This document shows, piece by piece, positions 45,366 to 57,135 of a DNA stretch of 64,000 nt. The position numbers and the translations under genes are program-made. This stretch comes from Batkoa obscura (Eukaryota; Entomophthoromycota; Entomophthoromycetes; Entomophthorales; Batkoaceae), in assembly GCA_030770535.1 (NCBI GenBank), contig JASVEC010000012.1, positions 868,001 to 932,000 of the forward strand. The letters run 5' to 3'. Under the pieces are notes generated by a model, which had not been told where the DNA came from, did no database searches, and saw only the letters and a program-made list of their open reading frames with translations. Positions within the stretch are counted from its first letter, which is position 1. The number at the start of each line of letters is the position of its first letter.

Positions 45366-46979
45366 ATGGAGCAATCTGAAATGAATGAAATTTTTGATTC
45401 TAAACCTCATGAATTAAATAAAGAGGCAAACATAGAAGGAAACGTTGTAGCAAATCCAGAAGGCTTAGTGGATCCAATCAACAACTTGACTACTTTTAAA
45501 AAAGTGGCCTTAATTTTTGGATTAATATTATCTATTTTCATAGCTTCTTTAGATAACACTATTATATCTACAGCAATGGCAAAGATTGTATCCGAATTCA
45601 ATGCCTTAGACTCAGTTACTTGGGTAGCAGGTTCGTACTTATTAACTTCAACTGCAATCCAACCTTTATATGGTAAAATATCGGATATCTTTGGCAGAAA
45701 ATATACCATTTTAATAGCATTATTTATATTTACAATTGGTTCTATTGTTTGTGGAGCTGCTCCAAATATGATTGTCTTAATTATATTTCGTGCCATTAGT
45801 GGTATAGGCGGGGGAGGCTTATACTCTTTATCAATTATCATTATATCCGATCTTATTCCGCCAAGAATACGTGGTATTTTTATTGCTATTGCAAGTGGTA
45901 TTTATGCTGTTGCTTCAATTGTAGGGCCTCTAGTTGGTGGTGCTTTTTCAGATAAAGTGACCTGGCGTTGGGCCTTTTATGTCAATATTCCCATTTGTAC
46001 CATTACTTTTATCATTGTGTTCTTTTTCTTAAATCTTCCTATACCCAAAGGTAACATGAAAGAAAAGCTCGGTAGAGTGGATTTTTATGGCGCAATGACT
46101 TTAATGCTCTTTACTATCTGTTTAGTGCTAGGGTTGACATGGGGTGGTGGCGAATATGAATGGAATTCAGCAGCAGTAATTGTGCCCTTGGTACTTGCTG
46201 GTCTATTTTTGATAGCGTTTATCTATGTTGAATCAAAAGCTGTTAAAGAACCTATAGTACCAGGACGAGTATTAAATCGTAACACTATTTTAGCTAATAT
46301 ATCTGCTTTCTTTGTTGGTGCATTATTTATGGTATCTGTTTATTATTTACCCATTTATTATCAGGTAGTCAGGAATTATGATGCTACAAATTCAGGCTTA
46401 GAATTATTACCACTTATGCTTGGTGCTGTGGTTTGTAATTTTGTTAATGGAATTATTGTTACTAAAACTGGTAAATATCGTTTTATATCTATCATTGGCG
46501 GTATCTTTCTCATTGTTGGAGCAGCCCTCTACGGATCTCTTTACAGGGTAAACATTACACGTGTAGAGGAAATTATATTTCCATTAATCATAGGATTTGG
46601 AGTTGGTTTATCTTTTCAAAATAGTATTATGATTGTGCAAATAGCATCCACCGATGAAGATGTAGCTACTTCAACTTCATTGGCTTTTTTTAGTAATCTT
46701 TTGGGATCTTTAGTGGGGTTAGCCATTCAAGGTGCTATTTTTAATAACTATTTGGCTAATACATTGCACCAACTATTGCCTGAGTTAGATACCAAATTGA
46801 TATTAAGTTCTGTTAACATAATTTATTCGTTACCTAAGGATCAATTAAATCAGGTTTTATATGCTTATATTGAATCGTTTAGGATCCTCTATCTTTCAAT
46901 GATACCTTATGCTGCAATTGCTTTTATTACTTCTTTATTTCTTAAACATATCCCTGTAAGAGGACATGAAAAATCATAA
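45366..46979 (+). CDS. MFS drug:H+ antiporter, DHA2 (14-helix) family
   Basis: Single exon, 537 residues. A polar N-terminal tail of ~45 residues is followed by about fourteen membrane helices. SLDNTIISTAMAKI in helix 1 matches the LDxTIVxxA motif of the DHA2 family. Also seen: YGKISDIFGRKY (motif A, helices 2-3), IFRAISGIGGGGLYSLSIIIISDL (motif B region), GPLVGGAFSDKVTWRWAFYVNIPI (motif C) and the central WGGGEYEWNS loop. Such proteins export toxic compounds or take up siderophores/amino acids at the plasma membrane or vacuole in exchange for protons. The substrate cannot be told from sequence. No sign of a linked biosynthetic cluster. Confidence 0.9.
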   Translation: MEQSEMNEIFDSKPHELNKEANIEGNVVANPEGLVDPINNLTTFKKVALIFGLILSIFIASLDNTIISTAMAKIVSEFNALDSVTWVAGSYLLTSTAIQPLYGKISDIFGRKYTILIALFIFTIGSIVCGAAPNMIVLIIFRAISGIGGGGLYSLSIIIISDLIPPRIRGIFIAIASGIYAVASIVGPLVGGAFSDKVTWRWAFYVNIPICTITFIIVFFFLNLPIPKGNMKEKLGRVDFYGAMTLMLFTICLVLGLTWGGGEYEWNSAAVIVPLVLAGLFLIAFIYVESKAVKEPIVPGRVLNRNTILANISAFFVGALFMVSVYYLPIYYQVVRNYDATNSGLELLPLMLGAVVCNFVNGIIVTKTGKYRFISIIGGIFLIVGAALYGSLYRVNITRVEEIIFPLIIGFGVGLSFQNSIMIVQIASTDEDVATSTSLAFFSNLLGSLVGLAIQGAIFNNYLANTLHQLLPELDTKLILSSVNIIYSLPKDQLNQVLYAYIESFRILYLSMIPYAAIAFITSLFLKHIPVRGHEKS

Positions 46980-47751
46980 TATGATGACATTATTTTTTAG
47001 AAAAAAGTTTGAGCTCTATAATTAAATAAAGAATTATTAAAAGTAGCTATTATTGTTGGCTTATGATTAATTATCTAAAAATGAAATAGTGATAGATAAG
47101 CAACTATGGTTTTATCATAAAGTTATGATAATATAAAATATATAAAGTATCGCTGATACCAACTTAAAATTACAGCATTTAGCAATTTATTCATTAGATA
47201 ACATTAATCATTAAATTTTTATCAAAGATATTATATAGACTCTATTATTTGTTTATGAGTATTCAACATTTTTCTGATAATTAAGAACTCGTCTTAGGAG
47301 TGTAGATATTTCTAAAAGTTGTGTAAATTGAAACTAATTCAAAATGGAACTCAAATCTGGACCTCAGTAAAAGATAAATCATAAAACTAATGATTATAAT
47401 GGTAAAGATAATGGTGTGTATAGAAATCAAGTAAGATGGACAATTTTAACATTTAAAGAATTAAAATAAGAAACTGAGCTATTTACTTTTACAACCCACA
47501 TATGGTTTGTTTTAATAAGCGGATACTAATAAAATTACTAAAGCTAGAATTAAAGTTGAAACCCAACTTTCAAATTTTTTCGAAAAAGCTGCTATTCCCA
47601 AATAAGTTACACGAGTGCTCAATATTCAATATTAGAGGCTAAAAAAGAGTACAAATTTTATATTGAATTACAATATCTCGATTAACTAAAAAGTATATAA
47701 AATAAAATAATTTTGATATTAAAGATAATTTTTATAAATCGATTTTTAATA
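46980..47751. other. Intergenic region
   Basis: AT-rich, no MITE or gene recognised; promoter of phosphatase paralogue 4 presumed near its 3' end. Confidence 0.5.
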
Positions 47752-48660
47752 ATGAAATTAATTCCAGCATTAACTACTGCTCTTTTATTCACTTCTAATA
47801 TCCAAGCAAAATGTGCCTCCGATAAGTATCGAGTTGTTGCTGTAGGTGATTTACATGGGGATTATGAGAACATGATCAAAATATTACAAATGACCAAAGT
47901 CATCAATGACAAGAATGAATGGGTAGGAGGAAGCCATACAACTTTAGTACAAACTGGGGATGTAGTTGATCGTGGTCCAGATGCCAAAAAAATATATAAT
48001 TATTTTATGGGACTTCGTGAAGATGCTCTTTCCAAAGGTGGTTTATTTGTTCCATTATTAGGTAATCACGAAACAATGAATCTTTCCGAAGATTATAAAG
48101 ATGTATCTGAGGAAGATATCGCTAAATTTGGTTCCAAAGAGAAACGTAAAAAAGAATTTAGTAAAATTGGTAAAATTGGGCAATATTTAAGAAACCTTAA
48201 CGTTACTGCTAAAGTTCATGATACTATTTTTTGTCATGGTGGTGTCAATTTAGATTGGTCAAAAAAGAAAGTAGAAGGTTTAAATAAGGAATCTCATGAA
48301 TATCTTTTATTAGATAGTGCTAGTGAGTTAAGTAAAAGAGCTATCTTTACAAAAGAAGCTGATGGTCCACTTTTCTACCGTGGCTATGCCAATGATGAAG
48401 AAAATAAAGTTTGTTCTAAATTAAGTAAAGCATTAGATAATTTAGGTGCTAAACGTATGGTTATGGGACATACTGTTCAAAAGAATAATAAGATAACAAC
48501 TCGTTGTAACAATCGTGCTATACTTATTGACATTGCTATTTCTTCTTTTTATGATGGTGGTCATTTAGGTGCCTTTGAGTTCACGGATTCTTATATGCGT
48601 GCAGTTTATCCAAATAATCAATTTGAACATTTTGGTCAACCTAAAGGTATTTCAAATTAA
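47752..48660 (+). CDS. Secreted Shewanella-like PPP phosphatase, paralogue 4 (intronless)
   Basis: Single exon, 302 residues from MKLIPALTTALLFTSNIQAK; an in-frame ATG 39 bp upstream would spoil the signal peptide. GDLHGD, GDVVDRGPDAKK, GNHETMN, CHGGVNLDWSKKK and MGHTVQKN are all intact. Like paralogue 3 it has no intron at the GDV junction, and the codons around that junction (VQTGDVVDRGPDAKK) are the same in both, so the intron state is shared by descent or conversion. The catalytic half resembles paralogues 2 and 5 in the SHEYLLLDSAS loop. Confidence 0.88.
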   Translation: MKLIPALTTALLFTSNIQAKCASDKYRVVAVGDLHGDYENMIKILQMTKVINDKNEWVGGSHTTLVQTGDVVDRGPDAKKIYNYFMGLREDALSKGGLFVPLLGNHETMNLSEDYKDVSEEDIAKFGSKEKRKKEFSKIGKIGQYLRNLNVTAKVHDTIFCHGGVNLDWSKKKVEGLNKESHEYLLLDSASELSKRAIFTKEADGPLFYRGYANDEENKVCSKLSKALDNLGAKRMVMGHTVQKNNKITTRCNNRAILIDIAISSFYDGGHLGAFEFTDSYMRAVYPNNQFEHFGQPKGISN

Positions 48661-49755
48661 TAAAATTATTTTATAATTGTATGGTTTGTTATTTATTAGA
48701 TAAAATTTAAAACATTGAAGTTATTTGAATTAGATCTATCTAAAGTAGTTTTTATATGTACCTTTTTTATTACTTATTTAATAGAAATAAATCAGCATTA
48801 AATGTAAGTATTAGTATTAGTGAATAAAAAGCCGTCAATCTCGAATTATTGATTAATTTATTTAAAAATATTAGGACTTAAATGAATAAGTGCTTTATTA
48901 AATTAAAATAAGTAAAGAACATTGTATGGTCAATTGAATAAGGTACTAATACTAACTTTTCGATTGTTCTGTAGATATCATTTTTCTAGGCAATGTATCA
49001 TTTTAAATACAACTTTAGTGTTAATAAATTAATACCATCATCTTTAATGGAATGTTTTCAATGGGAGCAGTAAATGATTCAAAAAATGTACTCAATAAAT
49101 AAATAATAGAGTTTAGTTAAATTAATACTAAAAACCCTTAGTTTGATATAAACTTAAATTTGTAAAATTTAAATAATCAATTATAAAATAATACAGATGG
49201 GAAATATTCGTTTAATGATCAACTTTGATTCCCAGTATTTGAAAATAAATTGAATCTTAAATATAAGCTAGGTCATCAACTAAATTATTGAAGGTATTTC
49301 AATACTTCAAGGATTCCATATCAGAATAAATGATATTTTTTTATAGCCTTATTTAAAAGTAAATCCATTTGGGTACTAACTCTATTCTAGTTTATAGTAG
49401 AAGTTTATTAAAGTTTGAACTATAAATCTAATAACAATAACTAATAAAAATAATAATAAATTTACATTCACCAGTAATGGTAAATAAATTAAAGTTGACA
49501 CATGTATTAATTGAAATAAAGAATAAATAAAACCATTTTAGTAAACTTTATATAAATATATTATTACGTAATTTTAAATTACTAAAATTAGATATCAAAA
49601 ATTAGTTAAAGAATATTAAATCAAAATCTATACATGAGGGCTCAATGTCAAAGGTCAGAAGATAAATAATGATACAAGTTTTTGGATTATAATATTCGAT
49701 CAGAAACATATATATACATATACTTATTAAGTTTTACTTTGAATTATTTTCAATC
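48661..49755. other. Intergenic region
   Basis: AT-rich, nothing recognised apart from presumed terminator and promoter sequences. Confidence 0.5.
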
Positions 49756-50720
49756 ATGAAATATATCTCAACTTTAATTATAACTCTCTTACTCAACTCT
49801 AATTTCCTAATACAATGTCAATCAACTAACTATCGTGTTGTTGCTGTAGGTGATATCCATGGGGATTATGAGAATATGCTTAAAGTTTTAAAAATGACAA
49901 ATGTGATTGATGATGACAACCAATGGATTGGTGGAAATAGTACCACTTTAATACAAACGGTAATTCACTTTAAATAAATTCAATTTAATTAATTGAATAT
50001 TTATTATTGATATAGGGAGATGTAACCGATCGTGGTCCCAATGCTAAAAAAATATACAATTACTTTATTTCACTTCGCCAAGACGCCTTTTCAAAAGGTG
50101 GTTTATTTATCCCATTATTAGGCAACCATGAGGCCATGAATTTAGCTGAAAACTATAAATATGTATCTGAGGAAGATATTGATAACTTTGGCTCAGAAGA
50201 AGAACGTAAAAAAGAATTTAGTAAATCTGGTGTTATTGGACAATATTTAAGAAACCTTAACATCACTGTTAAACTTCATGATACTATCTTCTGCCATGGT
50301 GGTGTCAATTTAGATTGGTCAAAGAAGAAAGTGGAAGGTTTGAATAAAGAATCCCATGAATATTTATTATTAGATTCTGCTAGTCAATTAAGTAAACGGA
50401 CTATATTTACTCAAAAAGGGGATGGTCCACTTTGGCATCGGGGCTATGCAAATGATGAAGAAGATGAAGTATGCTCTAAATTGACCACAGCTTTAGATAA
50501 TTTAGGTGCTAAAAGAATGGTGATGGGACATACTATTCAAAAGAATAATAAGATAACAACTCGTTGTAATAATCGTGCTATCCTCATCGATGTAGCTATT
50601 TCTTCCTATTATGATGGTGGTCATTTAGCTGCTTTAGAATTTAGTGATTCTTATACACGTGCAGTCTATCCAAATGATCAATTTGAATATTTTGACCCAC
50701 CTGAAAGTATTACCAATTAA
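49756..50720 (+). CDS. Secreted Shewanella-like PPP phosphatase, paralogue 5
   Basis: Two exons, 49756-49959 and 50016-50720, with a 56-bp intron directly before GDVTDRG; 302 residues. Signal peptide MKYISTLIITLLLNSNFLIQ, then GDIHGD, GDVTDRGPNAKK, a GNHEAMN block, CHGGVNLDWSKKK and MGHTIQKN. Nearly collinear with paralogue 2, including intron length and most intron bases. Small changes: Ile for Leu in GDLHGD, His for Tyr in LWYRGYA. The gene is followed, as paralogue 2 is, by an S41 locus in the same direction (53168-55047). Confidence 0.88.
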
Positions 50721-53167
50721 TAAAATTATCTTATAACTTAATATATCTCATTATTGATTCCTGACAATTTGGAAAATTCAAAATTTATTTGGATTATCTC
50801 CAACATTTAGCATTTCAATGAGCTTCAATATTCATCTATTGTTGTTTTAATTGCTATGTACTTATTTTTGAGTAAGTTTTAAATTCCTACCAAAGTAAAC
50901 ATAAACTCAAAACACAACTATTGTTCAAATAATCTTTTATCCTTTTTCATTTTACCAATACCTTAATAAAGGATACTCAACTTTAAAAACAGGCTATTAA
51001 ACCAATTGTTTTCTCCTTACCCCTTCTTCGAACTTCATCCCAACTTTTTTCTCACCTTTGTCTTTCATCCTTTCTTCTTTCACAAAATAAAGCACTCAGG
51101 AGGGGCCACTATTAATTTTAAAATATTCAAAAAAGCATGTATTTTAAAGGATTAAATAATATATGTGATAGTGTTTATTTTTCAGATATTTATTAGTATA
51201 TCTTTTAAGTTTAACGTAGATAAAAACATTCAAATGGTAACTACATCTGATAGTTTACTTTCAAAGGAGAAAACAATAGCTCCAAACTTAAGCTCAGCTA
51301 TTTGGAAGATTTCCCTAGAAGGGTACGCTACATTGGCCTAAGTGCATAATTTTCAACCAACAGTCAAGGAATTCTACCTGTTTGGATGGGAAAAGTGGAC
51401 AAATATATATTTTATTGCTTCTTTAACTGTAAATACAGCCAGTCTTTTTGGATCTCATTTACATTACACTTTATTAAAGAGCCTCTAACTACCGCCCTTA
51501 CTTAACATATTGGCTTCTTATTTATAAATAAGCTTCTATAATATATATCTATTTACTCACACTTTAGTTCCTGGGTCTTTGGCTTGGGTCCTTCACAGAA
51601 GATTTATTTACCTGAATTTCGAAGCAGTAAAGACTCTGACCCTCATCAATTCATTGTTCCTTGAATAGGTTGTCTCGGTATCAAAGGAGGTTAAATATCC
51701 TTCGATGATTGCTGATCAATCTTCCAAAAACTCTAGATGGTCCAGTTCTCTGAGATTTCCTAATGATATTTCTAAGCTGCACTCTGCTTTATCATTTAAT
51801 TAATTTGCCATTTTTTTGAAGTTCCACTGCTTTACCTAAAGTTGGTAGATTATAAAAAAATAATATAATAAAAACAGAAGACATTTTTGTATCTATTTTT
51901 TAAAATTTAGTAATTGAGCAGTAATTTAAAAAAAACATCAATTAATAAAACTAAATATTACAAATTATGATATTTCATTTAGTTTTTTTATTTAGTGGGT
52001 TTATGTTTTTAGTCAATAAATTGAACTGATAACAAGTAACCTCGAAAAAAAACATAATAGTATGGAGTATTTTTTTGGTTTCATCATTTTTTCCATTATT
52101 TGTGCTATTGAGTAGAAGAAATGTTAGTGAATTTTTAAAAAAAAAGGTATCCCCGTACAATACCGTCAATTGTTTTTTTAGAATATTCAACATGTTAAAA
52201 AGGACACTCTAAATTTATATAATCGACACTAAAATAAGTCTTAATATAGTGAAAAAAGAATTCATACAAAATCGAGTACTTTTTAAAAGTGTTGAAGAAG
52301 TTAGAGACTTCCAAATATCTTAATGTATCCAAACGTTACTTTGAGTTTTGTTAAATTAAACATTATTTGGAACAGGATTTTCTTTTTCTTAATTTACTTT
52401 GTTGTCTAATTTATTGCATCTTTTATAAGGAATCAACTTCAATTAAAAGAACTGTGTAGCTGATTTATATCTATAATAATCTAAGTAGTGCAAATGTAAA
52501 TGGGAAAGAAAAACTATACTAAAATAGATTATTAAACAATAAAACTAGCATTAGATAAGCATTTTAATAATGAAATAAGGCTAAACTGTATTTATTTTCA
52601 ACTTACGTTTTGAAATTGACTAGAAAACAAGGCAATTTGAATTAAATATATGTCATCACTAGTTCAGCATAAATGTGACAAAACTTTTTAATTTGATATT
52701 GCTATTTAAAGTATTGACAGTGTTGATAAAGATTGCTATCATAAAAACTTTAGAATCGAAAAAGAATGACAAATTGAAAATTTTATTACGTTTGGAATCA
52801 ACAGTACCTTTTTTAGTGTAAGTTGGATTATCTCAAGTTAGAATGATTCTATATTCAATAGTTCCAGTTTAAAGTTTTAATTCTATACTTCGCTACAGCT
52901 TCCATGTAAATCTCTAGTTTACTAATTCAAGCAAATTAATTCTTGAAATAATTTTACCTCTAGCAATGAAATAGGAAATCTGAGTTTTAAATTTGATACA
53001 CATAACCTATAAATAGAGAAATTGTGTAGATAAATGAGATATAACATCATAAAAAAACGTGAGAAATTTATGCAGAGTTAGGATAGTCTATGATGATAAA
53101 ATATAGTATAAATAGATAACAACTAACCCATATATTAAATCGAAGATTAGCTTTTAAACTATAAATA
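50721..53167. other. Intergenic region with a coding-like relic and one MITE
   Basis: 51235-51790 has higher GC and protein-like composition but no intact frame and no recognised family. An M1 MITE lies at 52063-52155. The 3' end carries the S41-type promoter flank. Confidence 0.45.
52063..52155 (-). mobile_element. ~95-bp MITE (family M1)
   Basis: TGGAGTATTTTTTTGG start, TATCCCCG end, TA on both sides; somewhat diverged inside. Confidence 0.8.
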
Positions 53168-55047
53168 ATGCAGCTTCTAAGCCTTACCTCTCTCCTAGCT
53201 TTGGTATTAGTACTAAACGCACCTGCTATTAAAGAAGATCTATGTACCGCAATTTCAAAGAAGCAAATATTTACATTTGAAGAGGCCTTAGTTTGTCTTA
53301 GAAACATTGATTTAGATCCTAAGAGAGCAGAGGAGGATACCGATTTCCTTAAAAAAGTAGCCTCTTTTTATGTCTATTTAAATATTGCTAAAAATTCACC
53401 AGAAAAAAAGGTGCCAGGTAATGTGAATCTTATCAAAGGTTTAGATAAAATTAAGCGAAAAAAGCACAAAAAAGAAATTCCTTTGTATCTTGATATTATT
53501 AGGTTATCTGATTGTTTACATGGTGGTGATAACGCTTATGATCCAGCTTGTGTTAGCTACTTTCTCTTTCGTCAACAGTTTCCATTATATACTTACCATG
53601 ATGAAAATGGTAATCAAATTGTTAAAGTTTTGTCCAATGTTAAATTCCCTCCTGCTTATCAAGAATATTGGTTAAGTAAAGCTGTTGACGTTTCTAAATA
53701 TCTTGGTAAAAAAGTGCATTTAATTAGTGGCCAATCACCTTTTGATTATATTCAAATGCGTAGTGATAAAACCATTGTTGTCTCAAGAGACGCTAACTAA
53801 AGATCGAATTTAGCTTTAATTAGTCCCGTTAATTACCATGACACTTGGGGAGTAAACTATGACGAGTATATTTACTCATTAATTGTCCCTGAAAAAAGCG
53901 AAGTAACTTTTGCCTTTTTAATTGATAATGATGAAGAAAGGGTTGGTGTACCCTTTCTTGTTACTGAGTCAATTGGTTGTAATGATACTGCTAGTTACTA
54001 TAATGATGATTGTTCGGTTGATCCTACTGGGCGTCAAAGCCCTTTCTCTAATGAAGATAGTAAAAGTATGGGAATTTTGAATTACTAAGGCAACAAGTCA
54101 AGCAAGTTATTGAAACTGAAATTGACCAAAAACTTATACTATCTAAAAGTAGTACAGGGTCTAATGATCTATCAACTAAAGCCTTTCTTGTACAAAATTA
54201 TTTAATTAAAGGAGATACTGCTTTATTAAATTTGTCTACCTTTGCTAGTGAAACCGTTCGTGGATTAGGCGCATTTAAAATAAATAATGTAATAAAAATC
54301 CTGATTGATGTAAGTAACAACTATGGTGATAGTGTTTGTTATGAATATTAGTTAACTGAGTATTTTCTCCCGAAATCTGGGCAATTACATTTCAGTACCA
54401 ATTAAAAAGTGAACCCTATTTTTAATATATTGGATAGAGCAAGTAACGGTACTGGCGGTTTTCATGACCCTCAGTCTTGGGTAAAACCAGATGGTACCCA
54501 TCTTAATGGCTCTGAAGAATTCTTAAAAGAACGCGAGTCTGTGCGTGATGGCATTAAGAGTAGTCACACTCAACTATTTCTTGATCGTTGCCCATTTACA
54601 AATCTTATTAAAGAGAACAATAGCACAACATCGTATAGAGGTGAAGATATAGTTGTCATTTCTAATGGTATATGCTACTCCGCTTGTGGGTTATTTAGCA
54701 ATAGTTTACAATTAACTAATAGTATTAATGCTGTACTAATTGGTGATAATAATAAAAATGAAGGTACTGTAGCTTCATTAGCTGATGGAGGAACTCATTG
54801 CATTACTCCTGTTTATGGGATTTATAAAGTATTGGTCTCTTTGGTGCCCCAGGCTCTCTTAAACAAACCTCCATCATTTAAAATTGCCCTTTCTTATACC
54901 TCTAGAGAAGCTCATTTAGAACCTTCTAGTTGTAAAAACCTATGCTCTATAGAATTCACTTGGATTCCAGCCAAAAAGAGAATGTCTTATATTGAGAAGA
55001 GTTCATTAAACCCATATTTTATATGGGAACAAGTAGCCAATCTGTAA
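53168..55047 (+). pseudogene. S41 peptidase pseudogene
   Basis: Full-length relative of the S41 gene at 26245-28155, at much lower decay than 39340-39831. The first 210 codons are open (53168-53800), with signal peptide and KKQIFTFEEALVCLRNIDLD; the last 212 (54409-55047) are open and keep ISNGICYSACGLF. Between them are in-frame stops and at least one frame change near 54070. The DGH motif of the active gene is not preserved (LHGGDNAYDPACVSYF). Some stretches (YHDENGNQIVKVLSNVKFP) are nearly unchanged, so the loss is fairly recent. Confidence 0.85.
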
Positions 55048-56203
55048 CTATAATAATAAAAGGCATTGTTTGTTATTATAATAAGGCAACATTTTTTATT
55101 TTTTTGTTTACAAATACATCAAATAAAACAGTAAATCTAGTTATACAAAAATCAAGAACTTGTTTATGTCAATAAGATTCTAGGTAACTTAGCTATGCAT
55201 TTTTTTAATAACTTTCCTGTTGATCGACACCCTTGAGGTCTATCGCTATATATTGTCGTTTTCATTTGAACCTCCTTTAATTTATACTATTTGATATTGG
55301 CCTTGTTAAACACTACTTCGAACACATAATTTCTAAATAAAATTCTACTGGATTCAGCATTTCACATTCTTTTACAGCTATTACTTTTATTAGTGTGTGA
55401 TCAGTTTTTAATGAAGATATAAAAAACTGAAAATAAAAACATTCAATATAAGGGTGTCTGTTTTAGTTAAATTTGTTCGTAGATTTCTTTTTTTAGAGAT
55501 TATGTGCCTATGGATCATAGAGCGAATGATGAAAGGCTACAGGCTATTGTCTACTAACCACAGGTTGGGAATAGCACATTACAAGTCTATTGAGGGATTA
55601 AGCCCTTAATAGAGTAGGTCATGATTAGGCATCTTGAATTGACTGTTTTTTAAGCACTATTTAGCGAAAAAAATGTTATTAAAATCTTTAGATAAAATAG
55701 ACACTCCAATATTTATATTCAGCTCTAAATAATTATCATTGTTATAAAAAAACAGAGTTTTTATTATAGTATGGTTTAAATTTGTTCAACCAATTTAAGC
55801 TTCGTACATATACTACATTTACATTAGAACACAATAGTACAACCATATAAAATTAAGCAATATAGTATAAAGCTTCTCAATTTATATTTGAATATCAATA
55901 ATCAAACTGATAAACGACTTTTTTAAAAGCTAATTATAAGAGACAAATACATTATATTCGAATTTAGCATTAGCTAATTCGTGTCATTCATTCAAAATCT
56001 AGCTTAATTATTCAGTTCTAAAATACACATGATAACCTAGAAATGGCTACTAAATATGATGTTCTAAAAGTAACATTAATTATTCAAAAACATTTAAATT
56101 ATTAAATAAGTACAAAAATAAAAGTTCTAAAACAAGAGTTCTATTTTTTTAAAAAGGGGAGTAATACATGACAGAGGGTAAAAAAAGTGAGATTTTTGAA
56201 TAA
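55048..56203. other. Intergenic region
   Basis: One degraded M1 MITE (55640-55708); no gene supported. Confidence 0.5.
55640..55708 (-). mobile_element. Degraded MITE (family M1)
   Basis: TTTTTTAAGCACTATTTAGCG and a GACACTCCA end are recognisable; the other end is lost. Confidence 0.5.
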
Positions 56204-57135
56204 TTAATTTTTACCATAATACATGTATTGAACGTCGACTAATTTTTTACCTCTAGCTTTAGCAATTTGATCTGGGGTACGTTGATTTTGAAGCGCTTCA
56301 AAGAAACATTTAATTACATTCATTGGATTCAATGAACCATAAACTTTAGCTCCTAAATCAGTAATACCAATACATTGACAAATTTCATGAATATATAGAT
56401 TAGTACGTACTCCAAAACCTATATAAAATATATTAGTTAAAAAATAAATATAAAGATAACATAATACCTGGTGGTCTAGCAAAAAGTTTAAGTTTAGTAG
56501 CTTTAAACTTTAATTCTAAATCATGATAAATAGTACGTTTATCATATCTTTCAAATTGGACCATATTTTTAATAGCTCTTTGAGTGGCTTTTTTAATTGC
56601 TTTTTCAGCTGAATCTCCTTTACCTTCAGCATAACCAGCAGCACCAATACCATTACCAACAACTACTAAAGCAGACATGGATGGTATTTTACCCCCACTA
56701 GTCATATTAACCGTTCTTTTTACAATTAATACTTTCTTTTTTAATCTTTTAAACATTTCGGGTGTAATTCCTAAATCTGAACTATAAACTACATCTTCAC
56801 TATCTCCAATAATACTTTCTTTTGGAGGTGGGTAGCTTGGATACTCATATTGACCATCTTTTAAATTTTTATCATTGATTAAATTGTCTACTTTTTCATT
56901 AGGGAAATCTAAATAAGGATGAAATTTGCCTAAGTTTGGATAACCTACTCCACTCGCTTTTTTTTCGGTATTGTTTTGAAGTAACGTACTACCAGTCGAT
57001 AAGCTCTTGGCCAATATAGCATTTAAGTTGTTGCTAACTTATATTTATTGTTAAATTATTGATTTAAATATTTTTATTTGCTTTACCTCCTTTTGACGCT
57101 ATTATTCTTTTAATTCCAAAATTTAATAAACTCAT
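56204..57135 (-). CDS. MRPS5: Mitochondrial small-subunit ribosomal protein uS5m
   Basis: Three exons on the minus strand, 57087-57135, 56468-57037 and 56204-56418, joined by two 49-bp introns; 277 residues. The N-terminus is basic (MSLLNFGIKRIIASKG), fitting a mitochondrial presequence. The S5 double-stranded-RNA-binding domain begins at VLIVKRTVNMTSGGKIPSMSALVVVGNG, followed by AAGYAEGKGDSAEKAIKKATQRAIKNM. The C-terminal S5 fold is FARPPGFGVRTNLYIHEICQCIGITDLGAKVYGSLNPMNVIKCFFEAL. uS5 sits at the mRNA entry side of the small subunit and contributes to decoding accuracy. The acceptor of intron 1 (AAG at 57038-57040) was chosen to keep the frame. Gene symbol follows the common name. Confidence 0.9.

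Noticed and set aside
45407-45841. 144-residue antisense open frame
   Set aside because: Antisense shadow of the MFS transporter gene.
2998-55708. M1 repeats as a CRISPR-like or regulatory repeat array
   Set aside because: Copies are dispersed, in both orientations, with inverted ends and short target duplications, as expected of MITEs and not of arrays.
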